Positions 56,943 through 64,000 of a stretch of DNA of 64,000 nucleotides are shown in pieces. Both the position numbers and the translations under genes were made by a program. This stretch comes from Burkholderia sp. GTDB taxonomy: Bacteria; Pseudomonadota; Gammaproteobacteria; Burkholderiales; Burkholderiaceae. Within the stretch, counting starts at the first letter, position 1. Each line of letters opens with the position of its first letter. The DNA lies in the NCBI GenBank assembly GCA_040954445.1, contig CP144362.1, positions 248,001 through 312,000 of the forward strand. Reading direction: 5' to 3'. The notes below the pieces were generated by a model, which made no database searches, was not told the origin of the DNA, and worked only from the letters and a program-made list of their open reading frames with translations.

Positions 56943-58355
56943 TCAGACCAGCCCGGTCGGACGGCGCGTGGGCGGGATCGGCGCGTCGTCGAGTGCACCG
57001 AGGAAACCCGTAGTCCACCAGTGTACGTCGTGCCTGCAGATCTCGGCGAGCAGAGCCGTGTGGCGCCGCACGCGCTCTTCCAGCGGCATGGTCAGCGCTG
57101 CCTGGATCGCGCGCGCGGTGCCCTGGATGTCGTATGGATTGACCAGCAACGCGTCGGTCAGCTGTTCGGCGGCGCCGGCGAAGCGCGAGAGCACCAGCAC
57201 GCCTGGATCCCTGCTATCCTGCGCAGCGATGAATTCTTTGGCGACCAGGTTCATGCCGTCGCGCAACGGCGTGACCAGCGCCACGCGACTCGCGCGGTAC
57301 AGGCCCGGCAGCGAGCTGCGGTCGAGGCTACGGTGGATGTAGCGCACCGGCATCCAGTCGAGTTCTCCGTAGTCCCCATTGAGCGAGCCACACAGCGCGT
57401 CCATCTCCTGGCGCAGATGATCGTAGGCGTCGACGTCCTCACGGCTCGGTGCGGCGATCTGGATTAGCGTCGCGCTCTGGCGCATTTTTGGGTAGCGGTC
57501 AAGCATCTCGCGGAACGCCTGCACGCGCTGCGGCAATCCCTTCGAGTAATCGAGCCGGTCCACGCCGAGCAGCAGCTTGCGGCGCGAATACTCGTCGCGC
57601 ATCTGCTCGTAGATGTTGAGGCCGTCGTCGTCGCTGGCCATCTGAGCAAAGCCGTCTACGTCCATGCCGATCGGGAAGCTGCCTACCCGGATGGTTCGGT
57701 CGAAAGCGCGCAGCCGTTCGCCGTCGATGAATTGCGCATCGGCCTCGGCCTGCGCGTAGCGTACGAAGTGGGTGACGTCTGTATGCGCCTGGAAGCCTAC
57801 CAGATCGTAGGCGAACAGCGAGCGCATCAACCATTCGTGCTCGGGGATCGCGGCCATGATCTGCGGCGGTGGCACGGGGATGTGCAGGAAGAAGCCGATC
57901 CGGTTGCGGCAGCCCTGGGCGCGCAGCTCGGTAGCGAGCGGGATCAGATGGTAGTCATGTACCCAGATCACGTCGTTGGGCTTGAGCAGCGGCATCAGCT
58001 TGCACGCGAATAGGAGGTTCACGCGGCGATAGCCCTCGCTGAACTGTACGTCGAAGTTGGCCAGGTCGAGCCGGTAGTGGAACACCGGCCAGAGCACGTT
58101 GTTCGAGTAGCCAAGGTAGTAGGCGTCGTAGTCGCGCTGCGAGAGGTCGATGGTGGCGAGCTCCATGTTGCCGTACTCGCGGATTTGCATCTCCTCATTT
58201 CCGGGGTTGCTGTCGGCCTCGGCGAGCTTTCCGCTCCAGCCGAACCAGATACCGCCGCGCTGCTGCAGGCTGTCGTTGAGTGCGACGGCCAGGCCGCCGG
58301 CGACTTCGTTGTCTGGGTCTGCTGTCCGGTTCGATACAACGATGAGACGGCTCAC
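56943..58355 (-). CDS. otsA: Trehalose-6-phosphate synthase
   Basis: 470-aa GT20 enzyme joining UDP-glucose and glucose 6-phosphate; product trehalose 6-phosphate, an osmoprotectant precursor. SRLIVVSNR at the N-terminus, the GGLAVAL loop, VIWVHDYHLIPLATELR, HIPVPPP, GVDRLDYSKGLPQRVQAF (Arg/Lys of the UDP site) and RDGMNLVAKEF are diagnostic. The start is GTG 58355, preceded by a strong GGAGG with 6-nt spacing. No otsB phosphatase is adjacent. The 327 bp to the upstream pyrB stop (58356-58682) shows no gene but may hold a promoter. Confidence 0.94.
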   Translation of the reverse strand: MSRLIVVSNRTADPDNEVAGGLAVALNDSLQQRGGIWFGWSGKLAEADSNPGNEEMQIREYGNMELATIDLSQRDYDAYYLGYSNNVLWPVFHYRLDLANFDVQFSEGYRRVNLLFACKLMPLLKPNDVIWVHDYHLIPLATELRAQGCRNRIGFFLHIPVPPPQIMAAIPEHEWLMRSLFAYDLVGFQAHTDVTHFVRYAQAEADAQFIDGERLRAFDRTIRVGSFPIGMDVDGFAQMASDDDGLNIYEQMRDEYSRRKLLLGVDRLDYSKGLPQRVQAFREMLDRYPKMRQSATLIQIAAPSREDVDAYDHLRQEMDALCGSLNGDYGELDWMPVRYIHRSLDRSSLPGLYRASRVALVTPLRDGMNLVAKEFIAAQDSRDPGVLVLSRFAGAAEQLTDALLVNPYDIQGTARAIQAALTMPLEERVRRHTALLAEICRHDVHWWTTGFLGALDDAPIPPTRRPTGLV

Positions 58356-58682
58356 GGATACCTCCTGGTGATGACGATGTGGGATGAGGAAGCGATCCGC
58401 CACCGCGGCGTTCGCCGCGCTGGTGGGCGGCGTGGCGGACGGGCAGCAGGTATCGGGGCAGGGCGCTGGCACTGGCCGATACAGGCCTCACGAGACGGAT
58501 CGGACGAAACGGTGTGATGCGCTCCGGCTCGGGCTGCCGATACAATCGGTAGATGCCCGCTTGGCATTTTGGCAGCCTGGTGCGGGCTGGGTGCCGGACC
58601 ATTGTGAGCCGTTTCCGGAAGAGGAACGGGCCCAGCGTACACTATCAATCTATTCAGGTGGATTCCACGTCCCTTGAGACGC

Positions 58683-60035
58683 TCACTTTTGCCTTTGACT
58701 TTCGGAGTTTGATATCTCGCCCCTTGGGGCGGGAAACTTCATTTCGATCCCGTCGTGGAATATCGCATCCTCCGGCCCGAGATAGACCGGCCTACGCCAG
58801 GTCGTGTCGCGCATTGAATGCTGCACCAGGTGATCGACGCCGAGCAGAACCGCGAAGATCGCCATGCGCACTGGGATCCCGTTGTCGGTCTGGCGGAAGA
58901 TCGCCAGCCGCGGATCGCGGTTCAGGTCGATTGACAGGTCGTTCGAGCCTGGCCGGCTGTCGCGTGGCAGCGGGTGCATGATCAGCGTGTCGCTCTCGCA
59001 GACGGTATCCATCAGCGCTTGGGTAATCTGGAAATCGGGCGTGTAGCCCTCGAAGGATTCATCGGTGAAGCGCTCCTTTTGGATCCGCGTGGCATATACT
59101 ACCTCGGCGCCGGCCAGCCCCTTGGCGAGATTGGCCGTCTCCTCGATCACATGACCGTTGCGCGAGATCTGCTCAATGATGTGGCGCGGCATCTCGAGCG
59201 TGGGCGGCGCTACTAGGGTGAAGCGGATGCCATGATAGAGAGCGAGCAGCTTGGTCAGCGAATGCACCGTACGGCCATACTTGAGATCGCCGACGAAAGC
59301 GATGTGCGAACCGTCGACAATTTTGCCGAGCCGCAAGAACTCGCGCTGGATCGTGTAGAGATCGAGCAGGGCCTGGCTGGGATGCTCGCCGGGACCGTCT
59401 CCGCCGTTGATCACCGGCAGGTTAATGGCGCGTGCAAACTCGGCCACCGAGCCCTGCTCGGGATGGCGGATCACGAGCGCGTCCACGTAGCCGGCCATCA
59501 CGCGGCTGGTGTCGTGGATCGATTCGCCTTTCGCCATCGAGGAGAAGGTGAAGCCGGTGGTGTCGCAGACCGAGCCGCCGAGCCGGCAAAAGGCCGCGCC
59601 GAACGAGACGCGCGTGCGCGTGCTGGCCTCGAAGAACAGGTTGCCGAGCACAGCGCCTTCCAGCACCCGCGAGATTTTACGGCGGCGCGCGATCGGTTGC
59701 ATCATGTCAGCCACGCGGAACAGCGCCTCGACCGAATCGCGCGAGAATTGGTCGACCGACAGCAGCTGTGGGCGGCCCTCGAATAAAATTTGGCTGCTCA
59801 GCGAGTTTGTATATACGCTATGCGTATAATTAGACTTATCCACCGCTCGCTCGACGATCTCGCCCACATACCGCTCGACGATCTCTGGCATTGAGCGAGA
59901 TTCCTGCGAATCGTCGGGAAGGAGCCAGGTATCCAGTGCACGTCTGCTTACGCCGACGTGGTTGGCGAAGGCTTCGCGGGTCATGTTGAGGCGGCGCATA
60001 GCATCGCGCAGGAAGGTTTGCTGAGGTACGGTCAT
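58683..60035 (-). CDS. pyrB: Aspartate carbamoyltransferase with N-terminal HTH domain
   Basis: 450 aa, about 140 longer than E. coli PyrB. Residues 1-60 form a helix-turn-helix (MTREAFANHVGVSRRALDTWLLPDDSQ), then a linker (62-82), then a complete catalytic chain: FFEASTRTRVSF, FSSMAKGES, DALVIRHPEQG, GGDGPGEHPSQALLDLYTI, GDLKYGRTVHSL, YATRIQKERF and MHPLPRDSRPG. All expected carbamoyl phosphate and aspartate ligands are there. It catalyses the first committed pyrimidine step. Two identical operator-like palindromes lie at its promoter and in its linker. ATG 60035 gives MTVPQQTFLRDAM. Confidence 0.92.
   Translation of the reverse strand: MTVPQQTFLRDAMRRLNMTREAFANHVGVSRRALDTWLLPDDSQESRSMPEIVERYVGEIVERAVDKSNYTHSVYTNSLSSQILFEGRPQLLSVDQFSRDSVEALFRVADMMQPIARRRKISRVLEGAVLGNLFFEASTRTRVSFGAAFCRLGGSVCDTTGFTFSSMAKGESIHDTSRVMAGYVDALVIRHPEQGSVAEFARAINLPVINGGDGPGEHPSQALLDLYTIQREFLRLGKIVDGSHIAFVGDLKYGRTVHSLTKLLALYHGIRFTLVAPPTLEMPRHIIEQISRNGHVIEETANLAKGLAGAEVVYATRIQKERFTDESFEGYTPDFQITQALMDTVCESDTLIMHPLPRDSRPGSNDLSIDLNRDPRLAIFRQTDNGIPVRMAIFAVLLGVDHLVQHSMRDTTWRRPVYLGPEDAIFHDGIEMKFPAPRGEISNSESQRQK
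59812..59828. promoter_or_regulatory. Operator-like palindrome inside pyrB
   Basis: TATACGCTATGCGTATA: 7-bp arms, 3-nt spacer. It is inside the codons for residues 70-75, in the linker between the HTH and the catalytic domain. It is identical, with one more flanking A, to the site at 60055. Centres are 243 bp apart, about 23 helical turns. Confidence 0.6.
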
Positions 60036-60054
60036 GGCGGGCCCTGTCTAGAAA

Positions 60055-60071
60055 TATACGCTATGCGTATA
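60055..60071. promoter_or_regulatory. Operator-like palindrome upstream of pyrB
   Basis: TATACGCTATGCGTATA, 20-36 bp upstream of the ATG and overlapping the candidate -10 box. Position and symmetry suggest repression by a dimeric HTH protein, possibly the pyrB product itself. Confidence 0.65.
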
Positions 60072-60096
60072 GTAATTCGCTGTCTGCTAAAGTCAA
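60069..60096 (-). promoter_or_regulatory. Candidate pyrB promoter
   Basis: On the minus strand TTGACT (60096-60091) and TACTAT (60074-60069) are separated by 16 bp. The -10 box runs into the palindrome at 60055-60071. Confidence 0.5.
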
Positions 60097-60203
60097 GCGT
60101 CCGCCGCGTCCGATTCTGGGATCGTATTGGCCTGGCCGTACCTCGGCTGCCACGTCAGTCAATCTTTTTGGGTCTGATTCCCCGTGGGGTTATTGGGCGT
60201 TTT

Positions 60204-60282
60204 GGCGTTGTTGCATAAATCGAGCGAGATCCGTTGACGTTTACGCGCAACGGATCTCGCTCGATTTATGCAAAACAACGCC
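60204..60282. mobile_element. 79-bp foldback element from IS903-group left ends
   Basis: Both TIRs (right one with two extra A) and ~33-bp arms close on the hairpin CCGTTG-acgtttacgcg-CAACGG, which exists as a natural inverted repeat in every intact IS left end. It is the smallest foldback here. No target duplication. The stretch 60097-60203 before it shows no gene. Confidence 0.78.
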
Positions 60283-60455
60283 ACCGGAAACTGTCTCTGG
60301 GCGCCTTACATTGACTAGCAGGCGACCGAGGTCGCCGTTCGCGTCGGAGTAATCAACCGCATGGCGGACCTCGTTCGTCCGAAATCCGTTCGTATCGCCT
60401 GAAATTATGCCCGTCGATGCCATGGCGTCCTCACGCTTGATTTATGCAACAATGT
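60283..60455 (+). mobile_element. IS903-group IS right-end fragment
   Basis: Starts at the TGNCLW codons, carries a stop (gactagcagg), and ends with a mutated TIR (tttatgcaacaatg). The following 60456-60724 contains no gene; it should hold the ftsY promoter (gataaaat near 60641 is a weak -10 candidate). Confidence 0.75.
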
Positions 60456-60724
60456 GGTTTTCGATGTAAAATCGTTCATTGGCGCTTAAGTGTTCCCCCT
60501 CATGCAAGCGTGTTTTCAGTGGCTTGACCAGAAAATTATACAGCCTGAGCGGTGGCGTAACTTTGTTGCGTTTCACTTGAGCATAGGCCCGGTGACGGGC
60601 CTCGCTGCCCTCGGCACGACGCGCTGCGTGATGCGCCTCTGATAAAATCGCTGCTTTTGGGGGCCTCCGCTCGGGCTGCCGAGCTTGCTGCGTTCCCGCT
60701 CCTCTTCACTCAAGCCAGCAGACC

Positions 60725-61891
60725 ATGTTCAGCTTGTTCAAACGATTGATTGGATCGAAGGTCGACGGCGCGCAGTCCGACGACCAGGACGGTCCCCCGG
60801 ACTGGCAGGACAGCGCCGAAGTCCCCGCGGCTGAGGCGGGGCAGCCCGCAGCGTCGGCAAGCGACACGCCAGACGTTCCAGTTGAGCAGGCTGCGCTTGC
60901 GCAAGTCGCCTCCGCCCTCCCCGCCGCCGAGGACGAAACGCAGGCGGCCACGGTCGTTGAGATCGTGCCTCCTCCCGCGCCGGAGCCGGTCGCCAAGAAA
61001 TCTTGGATCGCGCGCCTGCGCTCGGACCTGTCGAAGACCAGCTCCAACCTGACTAGAGTCTTCGTCACCACCAAGATCGACGAAGACCTCTACAAGGAAC
61101 TTGAGACCGCGCTGCTGATGTCAGACGCCGGCGTCGACGCCACCGAGTACCTGCTCGGCGCGCTGCGCGAGACGGTCAAGGCCGAGCGGCTGACCGATCC
61201 GCAGCAGGTCAAGGCAGCCCTGCGCGGCCTGCTGATCGAGCTGCTCGCGCCGCTGGAGAAATCGCTGATGCTGGGCCGCGCGCAGCCGCTGGTGATGTTA
61301 ATCGCGGGCGTCAACGGAACCGGAAAAACAACCAGCATCGGAAAGATGGCCAAGCACCTGCAGCACTTCGACCAGTCAGTTCTGCTGGCCGCCGGAGACA
61401 CCTTCCGCGCGGCCGCGCGCGAGCAGCTCGCGATCTGGGGCGAGCGCAACAACGTCATGGTAGTACAACAGGAAAACGGCGATCCGGCCGCGGTGATCTT
61501 CGACGCGGTAGGTGCCGCGCGCGCGCGCAAGATCAACGTGGTAATGGCCGATACGGCGGGCCGCCTGCCCACCCAGTTGCACCTGATGGAGGAGTTGCGC
61601 AAGGTCAAGCGCGTGATCGGCAAGGCACAGGCCGATGCGCCACACGAGGTGATGCTGGTGATCGACGCAAACACCGGCCAGAATGCACTCGCCCAGGTGA
61701 AGGCCTTCGACGACGCGCTGGGCCTCACCGGCCTGATTGTCACGAAGCTCGACGGCACCGCGAAGGGAGGCATCCTCGCCGCGATTGCGCGGCAGCGACC
61801 GGTGCCAGTCTACTTCATCGGTGTCGGCGAGCAGGTGGAGGATTTGCAGCCCTTCAATGCTGAGGAGTGCACCGACGCGCTGCTGGGCTGA
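60725..61891 (+). CDS. ftsY: Signal recognition particle receptor FtsY
   Basis: 388-aa GTPase that docks SRP-ribosome complexes at the inner membrane. The N-terminal amphipathic start MFSLFKRLIGSK and acidic A region (to about 95) are followed by the N domain and the G domain: G1 GVNGTGKTTSIGK (about 196), DTFRAAAREQL, G3 DTAGRLPTQ, G4 TKLDGTAKGG. The C-terminus GVGEQVEDLQPFNAEECTDALLG is complete. ATG 60725 matches the family. It is a single plus-strand gene; the downstream IS foldback begins 30 bp after the stop. Confidence 0.95.
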   Translation: MFSLFKRLIGSKVDGAQSDDQDGPPDWQDSAEVPAAEAGQPAASASDTPDVPVEQAALAQVASALPAAEDETQAATVVEIVPPPAPEPVAKKSWIARLRSDLSKTSSNLTRVFVTTKIDEDLYKELETALLMSDAGVDATEYLLGALRETVKAERLTDPQQVKAALRGLLIELLAPLEKSLMLGRAQPLVMLIAGVNGTGKTTSIGKMAKHLQHFDQSVLLAAGDTFRAAAREQLAIWGERNNVMVVQQENGDPAAVIFDAVGAARARKINVVMADTAGRLPTQLHLMEELRKVKRVIGKAQADAPHEVMLVIDANTGQNALAQVKAFDDALGLTGLIVTKLDGTAKGGILAAIARQRPVPVYFIGVGEQVEDLQPFNAEECTDALLG

Positions 61892-61921
61892 GCCCGGTCG
61901 GTATCGTCAGGAGCGTTGTTG

Positions 61922-62027
61922 GGCGTTGTTGCATAAATCGAGTGTGAGGACGCAATACGTTCGTATCGCCTAAAATTATGTCCGTCGATTCCATTACGTC
62001 CTCATGCTCAATGTATGCAACAACGTC
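61922..62027. mobile_element. 106-bp IS903-group foldback derivative
   Basis: Left TIR at 61922 (gcgttgttg precedes it, a second TIR tip) and a degenerate right TIR near 62027. The left arm is short (gaggacgcaat joined to acgttcgtatcgcc), so the hairpin centre is lost. Its right end overlaps the C-terminal codons of the downstream glycosyltransferase. Confidence 0.7.
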
Positions 62028-63765
62028 GTCCCGGATGACGGTGGATCGGCGTCTTGGGCTGCTCGATCCTCTCGTAGAGACGGAAGCGCTCTTCGCGGTC
62101 GGTCGCGCGGCGGGCTTCCCAGATCAGCCGCCAGACGTATTTCGACATCGAGCTCGGCTCGATGTGGTCGGTCGGGTCTTGGCGCAAAATTACGTCGCAG
62201 TCTTCGGTGAAGGAGAAGTACATATCGCCGAAGTAGGCGAAAGTGGCGATCTGCGCGTCGCCCAGACACACCGGCGAAATGCGCTCGTAGTCGAGCGGCA
62301 AGTGTGCGGCGATCTGTACCGCTACGTCGCGATAGGTCCGGCTGTAATTTACGAAGGGCAGCCACAGCGTCATCAGCAGAACCCACATCAGCGTTGTGCC
62401 GGCACCAGACAGCACCACGCTGCGCGACAGCACCTTGGGCTGGTGCGAGATGCGCCAGCGCACCAACGCGAACCAGCACAGTGTGCTGATCAGCGCGCAG
62501 GCGAAGGCGAGAATGTTGAAGTGCGATTCGTAGCCGGGCACCAGGCGTGCCAGGTTACGAGACAGCGCATGCGGAAAGCCGGTGATTGAAGCCAGCCAGA
62601 CCAACCACACGAAGCTACCGAGGATGGTGAAGCTAAGCACCGCGAACCAGTCGATCGCGTTGATCACGCCGCGCTTCAAGGTGGGCAGGGCAAAGGTGGC
62701 GAGCACCGCCAGCGGCGGCAGCAGCAGCATGTAGACACGGTTAGTTTCTTGGCTCTGCAAGATCACGAGCGCGACCAGCGGGACGGCCACCGCGAACGGC
62801 ACCGCGATATGCGGTCGGTACCGCCAGCCCCTCCAGCTCACCCAGGCCCAAATCGCCAGCGGCCAGGCCGGCCAGGTAAACAACGGTAGATTCTTTGCGG
62901 CGTAGCGTAGCACCGTAGTGGGCGGGCCCGAGAAGCGTATCAGGCTGCAGTGCAGCCACTGGTTGAAGAACCAGTGGGCGTCGGCGGGATAGAGTGTGAG
63001 TGCAGCGAGCGGCCAGAGCGCTAACAGCAAGACGGCGACCGGCACACCGACCAGCAGCAGTTGGCGATGCCGGACCTCGGGCGTGGCCAGCATCAGCACG
63101 GCGGTACTGACGATAAGTGCTGCGGCCAGTACCGGATTGCCGGACAAGAGCAACAGGCCGACCGCGATGCCCCACCAGGCGGCACCGTGCAGCGGCTTGT
63201 CGATCAGCCGTACCAGACCGTAGACCAGCATCGCGATCCAGGCGAACTGGGCCAGCTGCGGAGTAGTTTCATGGCTGCGCTCGGCCAGCCCGAAGCAGGC
63301 CAGCAGCACCAGCAGCGCACCATCGGCTAGCGTGCGACCATAGTCGCGCGGCTCGGGTTCTCCCCCGAAGACGTACTTGAACGGCTGCACCTCTGGGCGG
63401 CGACCGAGCAAGTAAGCAGTGTACCAGACGAAGGCGCAGGCCACGCAGAATAGGATGCCGGTGGCGATTCGCGAGGCGTTGCTGGCCGAGAACCACGGGC
63501 CGAAAGTCTCGACACCGAGCGCACCAAGCCAGTAGCCGAGCGGGCCGTCGGAGGTGATGAACTTGCCGACCAGGTTGGGCAGCAGCCAGTCGTGCAGCGA
63601 GCCACCTGCCATCGTCCACATCACCCCGAAGCCGGCAGCGTCCTCGTTCTTCCATGGGTCGCGGGCAAATAGGCCAAAGCCCGCATAGACCAGGCAGAGC
63701 GTGAGCAGCAGCCAGCGCGGCAGGGCGCGCGTGGCAGCGGCGGTGAGACGAACAACAGGCTTCAT
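62008..63765 (-). CDS. Membrane glycosyltransferase, GT39/ArnT-like
   Basis: 585-aa polytopic inner-membrane protein with about a dozen hydrophobic segments (WLLLTLCLVYAGFGLF, IATGILFCVACAFVWYTAYLLG, LLLVGVPVAVLLLALWPLAALTL and others). The first periplasmic loop carries FARDPWKNEDAAGFGVMW, the acidic motif typical of GT39/ArnT/PMT enzymes, which move a sugar from a polyprenyl phosphate donor to a lipid or protein. The acceptor is unknown. The C-terminal soluble part ends LYERIEQPKTPIHRHPG, followed by RRCCIH encoded by the foldback TIR, so the natural tail is replaced. ATG 63765. Confidence 0.85.
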   Translation of the reverse strand: MKPVVRLTAAATRALPRWLLLTLCLVYAGFGLFARDPWKNEDAAGFGVMWTMAGGSLHDWLLPNLVGKFITSDGPLGYWLGALGVETFGPWFSASNASRIATGILFCVACAFVWYTAYLLGRRPEVQPFKYVFGGEPEPRDYGRTLADGALLVLLACFGLAERSHETTPQLAQFAWIAMLVYGLVRLIDKPLHGAAWWGIAVGLLLLSGNPVLAAALIVSTAVLMLATPEVRHRQLLLVGVPVAVLLLALWPLAALTLYPADAHWFFNQWLHCSLIRFSGPPTTVLRYAAKNLPLFTWPAWPLAIWAWVSWRGWRYRPHIAVPFAVAVPLVALVILQSQETNRVYMLLLPPLAVLATFALPTLKRGVINAIDWFAVLSFTILGSFVWLVWLASITGFPHALSRNLARLVPGYESHFNILAFACALISTLCWFALVRWRISHQPKVLSRSVVLSGAGTTLMWVLLMTLWLPFVNYSRTYRDVAVQIAAHLPLDYERISPVCLGDAQIATFAYFGDMYFSFTEDCDVILRQDPTDHIEPSSMSKYVWRLIWEARRATDREERFRLYERIEQPKTPIHRHPGRRCCIH

Positions 63766-63834
63766 GCAGTGATTAGCTGTTATGAGTAGGTGCGGGTGGC
63801 GGCACCGGGCGATGAAGTGTTACAAGTGTTCAAG

Positions 63835-63865
63835 ATTATAGACGTTGCGAAGGCGGTTACCGCAA
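63835..63865 (-). promoter_or_regulatory. Candidate promoter of the GT39-type gene
   Basis: On the minus strand TATAAT (63840-63835) is preceded by TTGCGG (63865-63860) at a 19-bp spacing, about 70 bp before the start codon. The -10 box is perfect; the spacing is long. No gene is recognised in 63766-64000. Confidence 0.4.
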
Positions 63866-64000
63866 GCTCGGTGCGCCGCAACACGTGCAGACAATAAGGG
63901 GAGCCTGGGCTGTTTTTTTCGCTTCGGACCATGCAGGCTGGCGTTGCCGCTGGCCTGTGTCTCGGGAAGTTGGGCGGTTTCAAGGTAGGCCGCTACGTGG

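Noticed and set aside
60620..60724. GC-rich leader of ftsY as a possible 4.5S (SRP) RNA gene
   Set aside because: The conserved GGTCAGG...GGAAGGAAGCAGCC apical region is absent; only a generic GC-rich leader is seen.
63780..63983. A 67-codon minus-strand open frame at the window end
   Set aside because: No recognisable features, composition not protein-like, and it covers the candidate promoter of the adjacent glycosyltransferase gene.
1..64000. tRNA or rRNA genes
   Set aside because: Looked for GGTTCGAATCC-type T-arms, CCA ends and rRNA motifs on both strands by eye; none convincing. A covariance-model search would be decisive.

Overview
The window reads as a chromosome segment of a Burkholderia-type betaproteobacterium undergoing genome decay. 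GC is high, and the housekeeping genes (mnmA, alaA-hom-thrC, der-hfq-hflX-hflK-hflC, hisZ, ribBX-ribH-nusB, mrcA, ilvA, fumC, otsA, pyrB, ftsY) and their local order are of Burkholderia type. However, about a third of the sequence is insertion sequence (IS) or IS debris, several genes are broken, and many retained genes stand alone between IS copies. This pattern is typical of a recently host-restricted symbiont. Beetle-associated B. gladioli strains are a known example, but the species cannot be fixed from this window.

Layout: 1-2.8 kb IS copies with a helicase (yoaA/dinG) fragment and an IS30 relic; 2.9-4.6 kb mnmA and an Mth938-like gene; 4.7-6.6 kb IS plus a nest of elements; 6.6-10.7 kb alaA-hom-thrC (minus strand); 11.0-11.8 kb a metallophosphoesterase; 13.0-18.3 kb der-hfq-hflX-hflK-hflC, with hflK frameshifted; 19.7-23.1 kb gpmA and an S41 protease; 24.5-25.6 kb hisZ; 26.9-27.6 kb a HAD phosphatase; 28.7-30.7 kb polA, gutted by IS elements so that only the 5'-nuclease domain survives; 31.3-33.8 kb mrcA; 36.1-36.7 kb dcd; 39.8-41.3 kb ilvA; 42.2-43.2 kb YdcH and a decayed secreted protein; 44.8-47.0 kb ribBX-ribH-nusB; 48.4-49.2 kb a 3-hydroxybutyrate dehydrogenase; 50.5-51.9 kb fumC; 52.8-53.9 kb a squalene/phytoene synthase; 55.5-56.2 kb rsmD; 56.9-60.0 kb otsA and a helix-turn-helix (HTH)-fused pyrB; 60.7-61.9 kb ftsY; 62.0-63.8 kb a GT39-type membrane glycosyltransferase.

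The mobile fraction is dominated by one IS5-family (IS903-group) element of about 1123 bp, with terminal inverted repeat (TIR) GGCGTTGTTGCATAAATC, a 318-aa DDE transposase and 9-bp target duplications. More than 20 full, truncated, nested or internally deleted copies are present, and four encode full-length transposases. Two non-autonomous families accompany it. One consists of foldback elements made from IS903-group ends (79-170 bp, including a uniform 138-bp family; one copy has a perfect 9-bp target duplication). The other consists of TA-flanked palindromes of about 110 bp, some reduced to 22 bp. Older relics of IS30, IS630, IS427-like and another HTH transposase also occur.

The most interesting observations are: the foldback family and its hairpin-centred structure; the 22-bp TA-flanked palindromes; the reduction of polA to a free 5'-nuclease; an HTH-aspartate carbamoyltransferase fusion with two identical 18-bp operator-like sequences, one over its promoter and one in the linker between its domains; genes whose leaders have been replaced by IS ends (dcd, S41 protease); and point decay in otherwise intact genes (hflK C-tract, hfq rim residue, gpmA tail). 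No tRNA, rRNA, CRISPR array or riboswitch was recognised.
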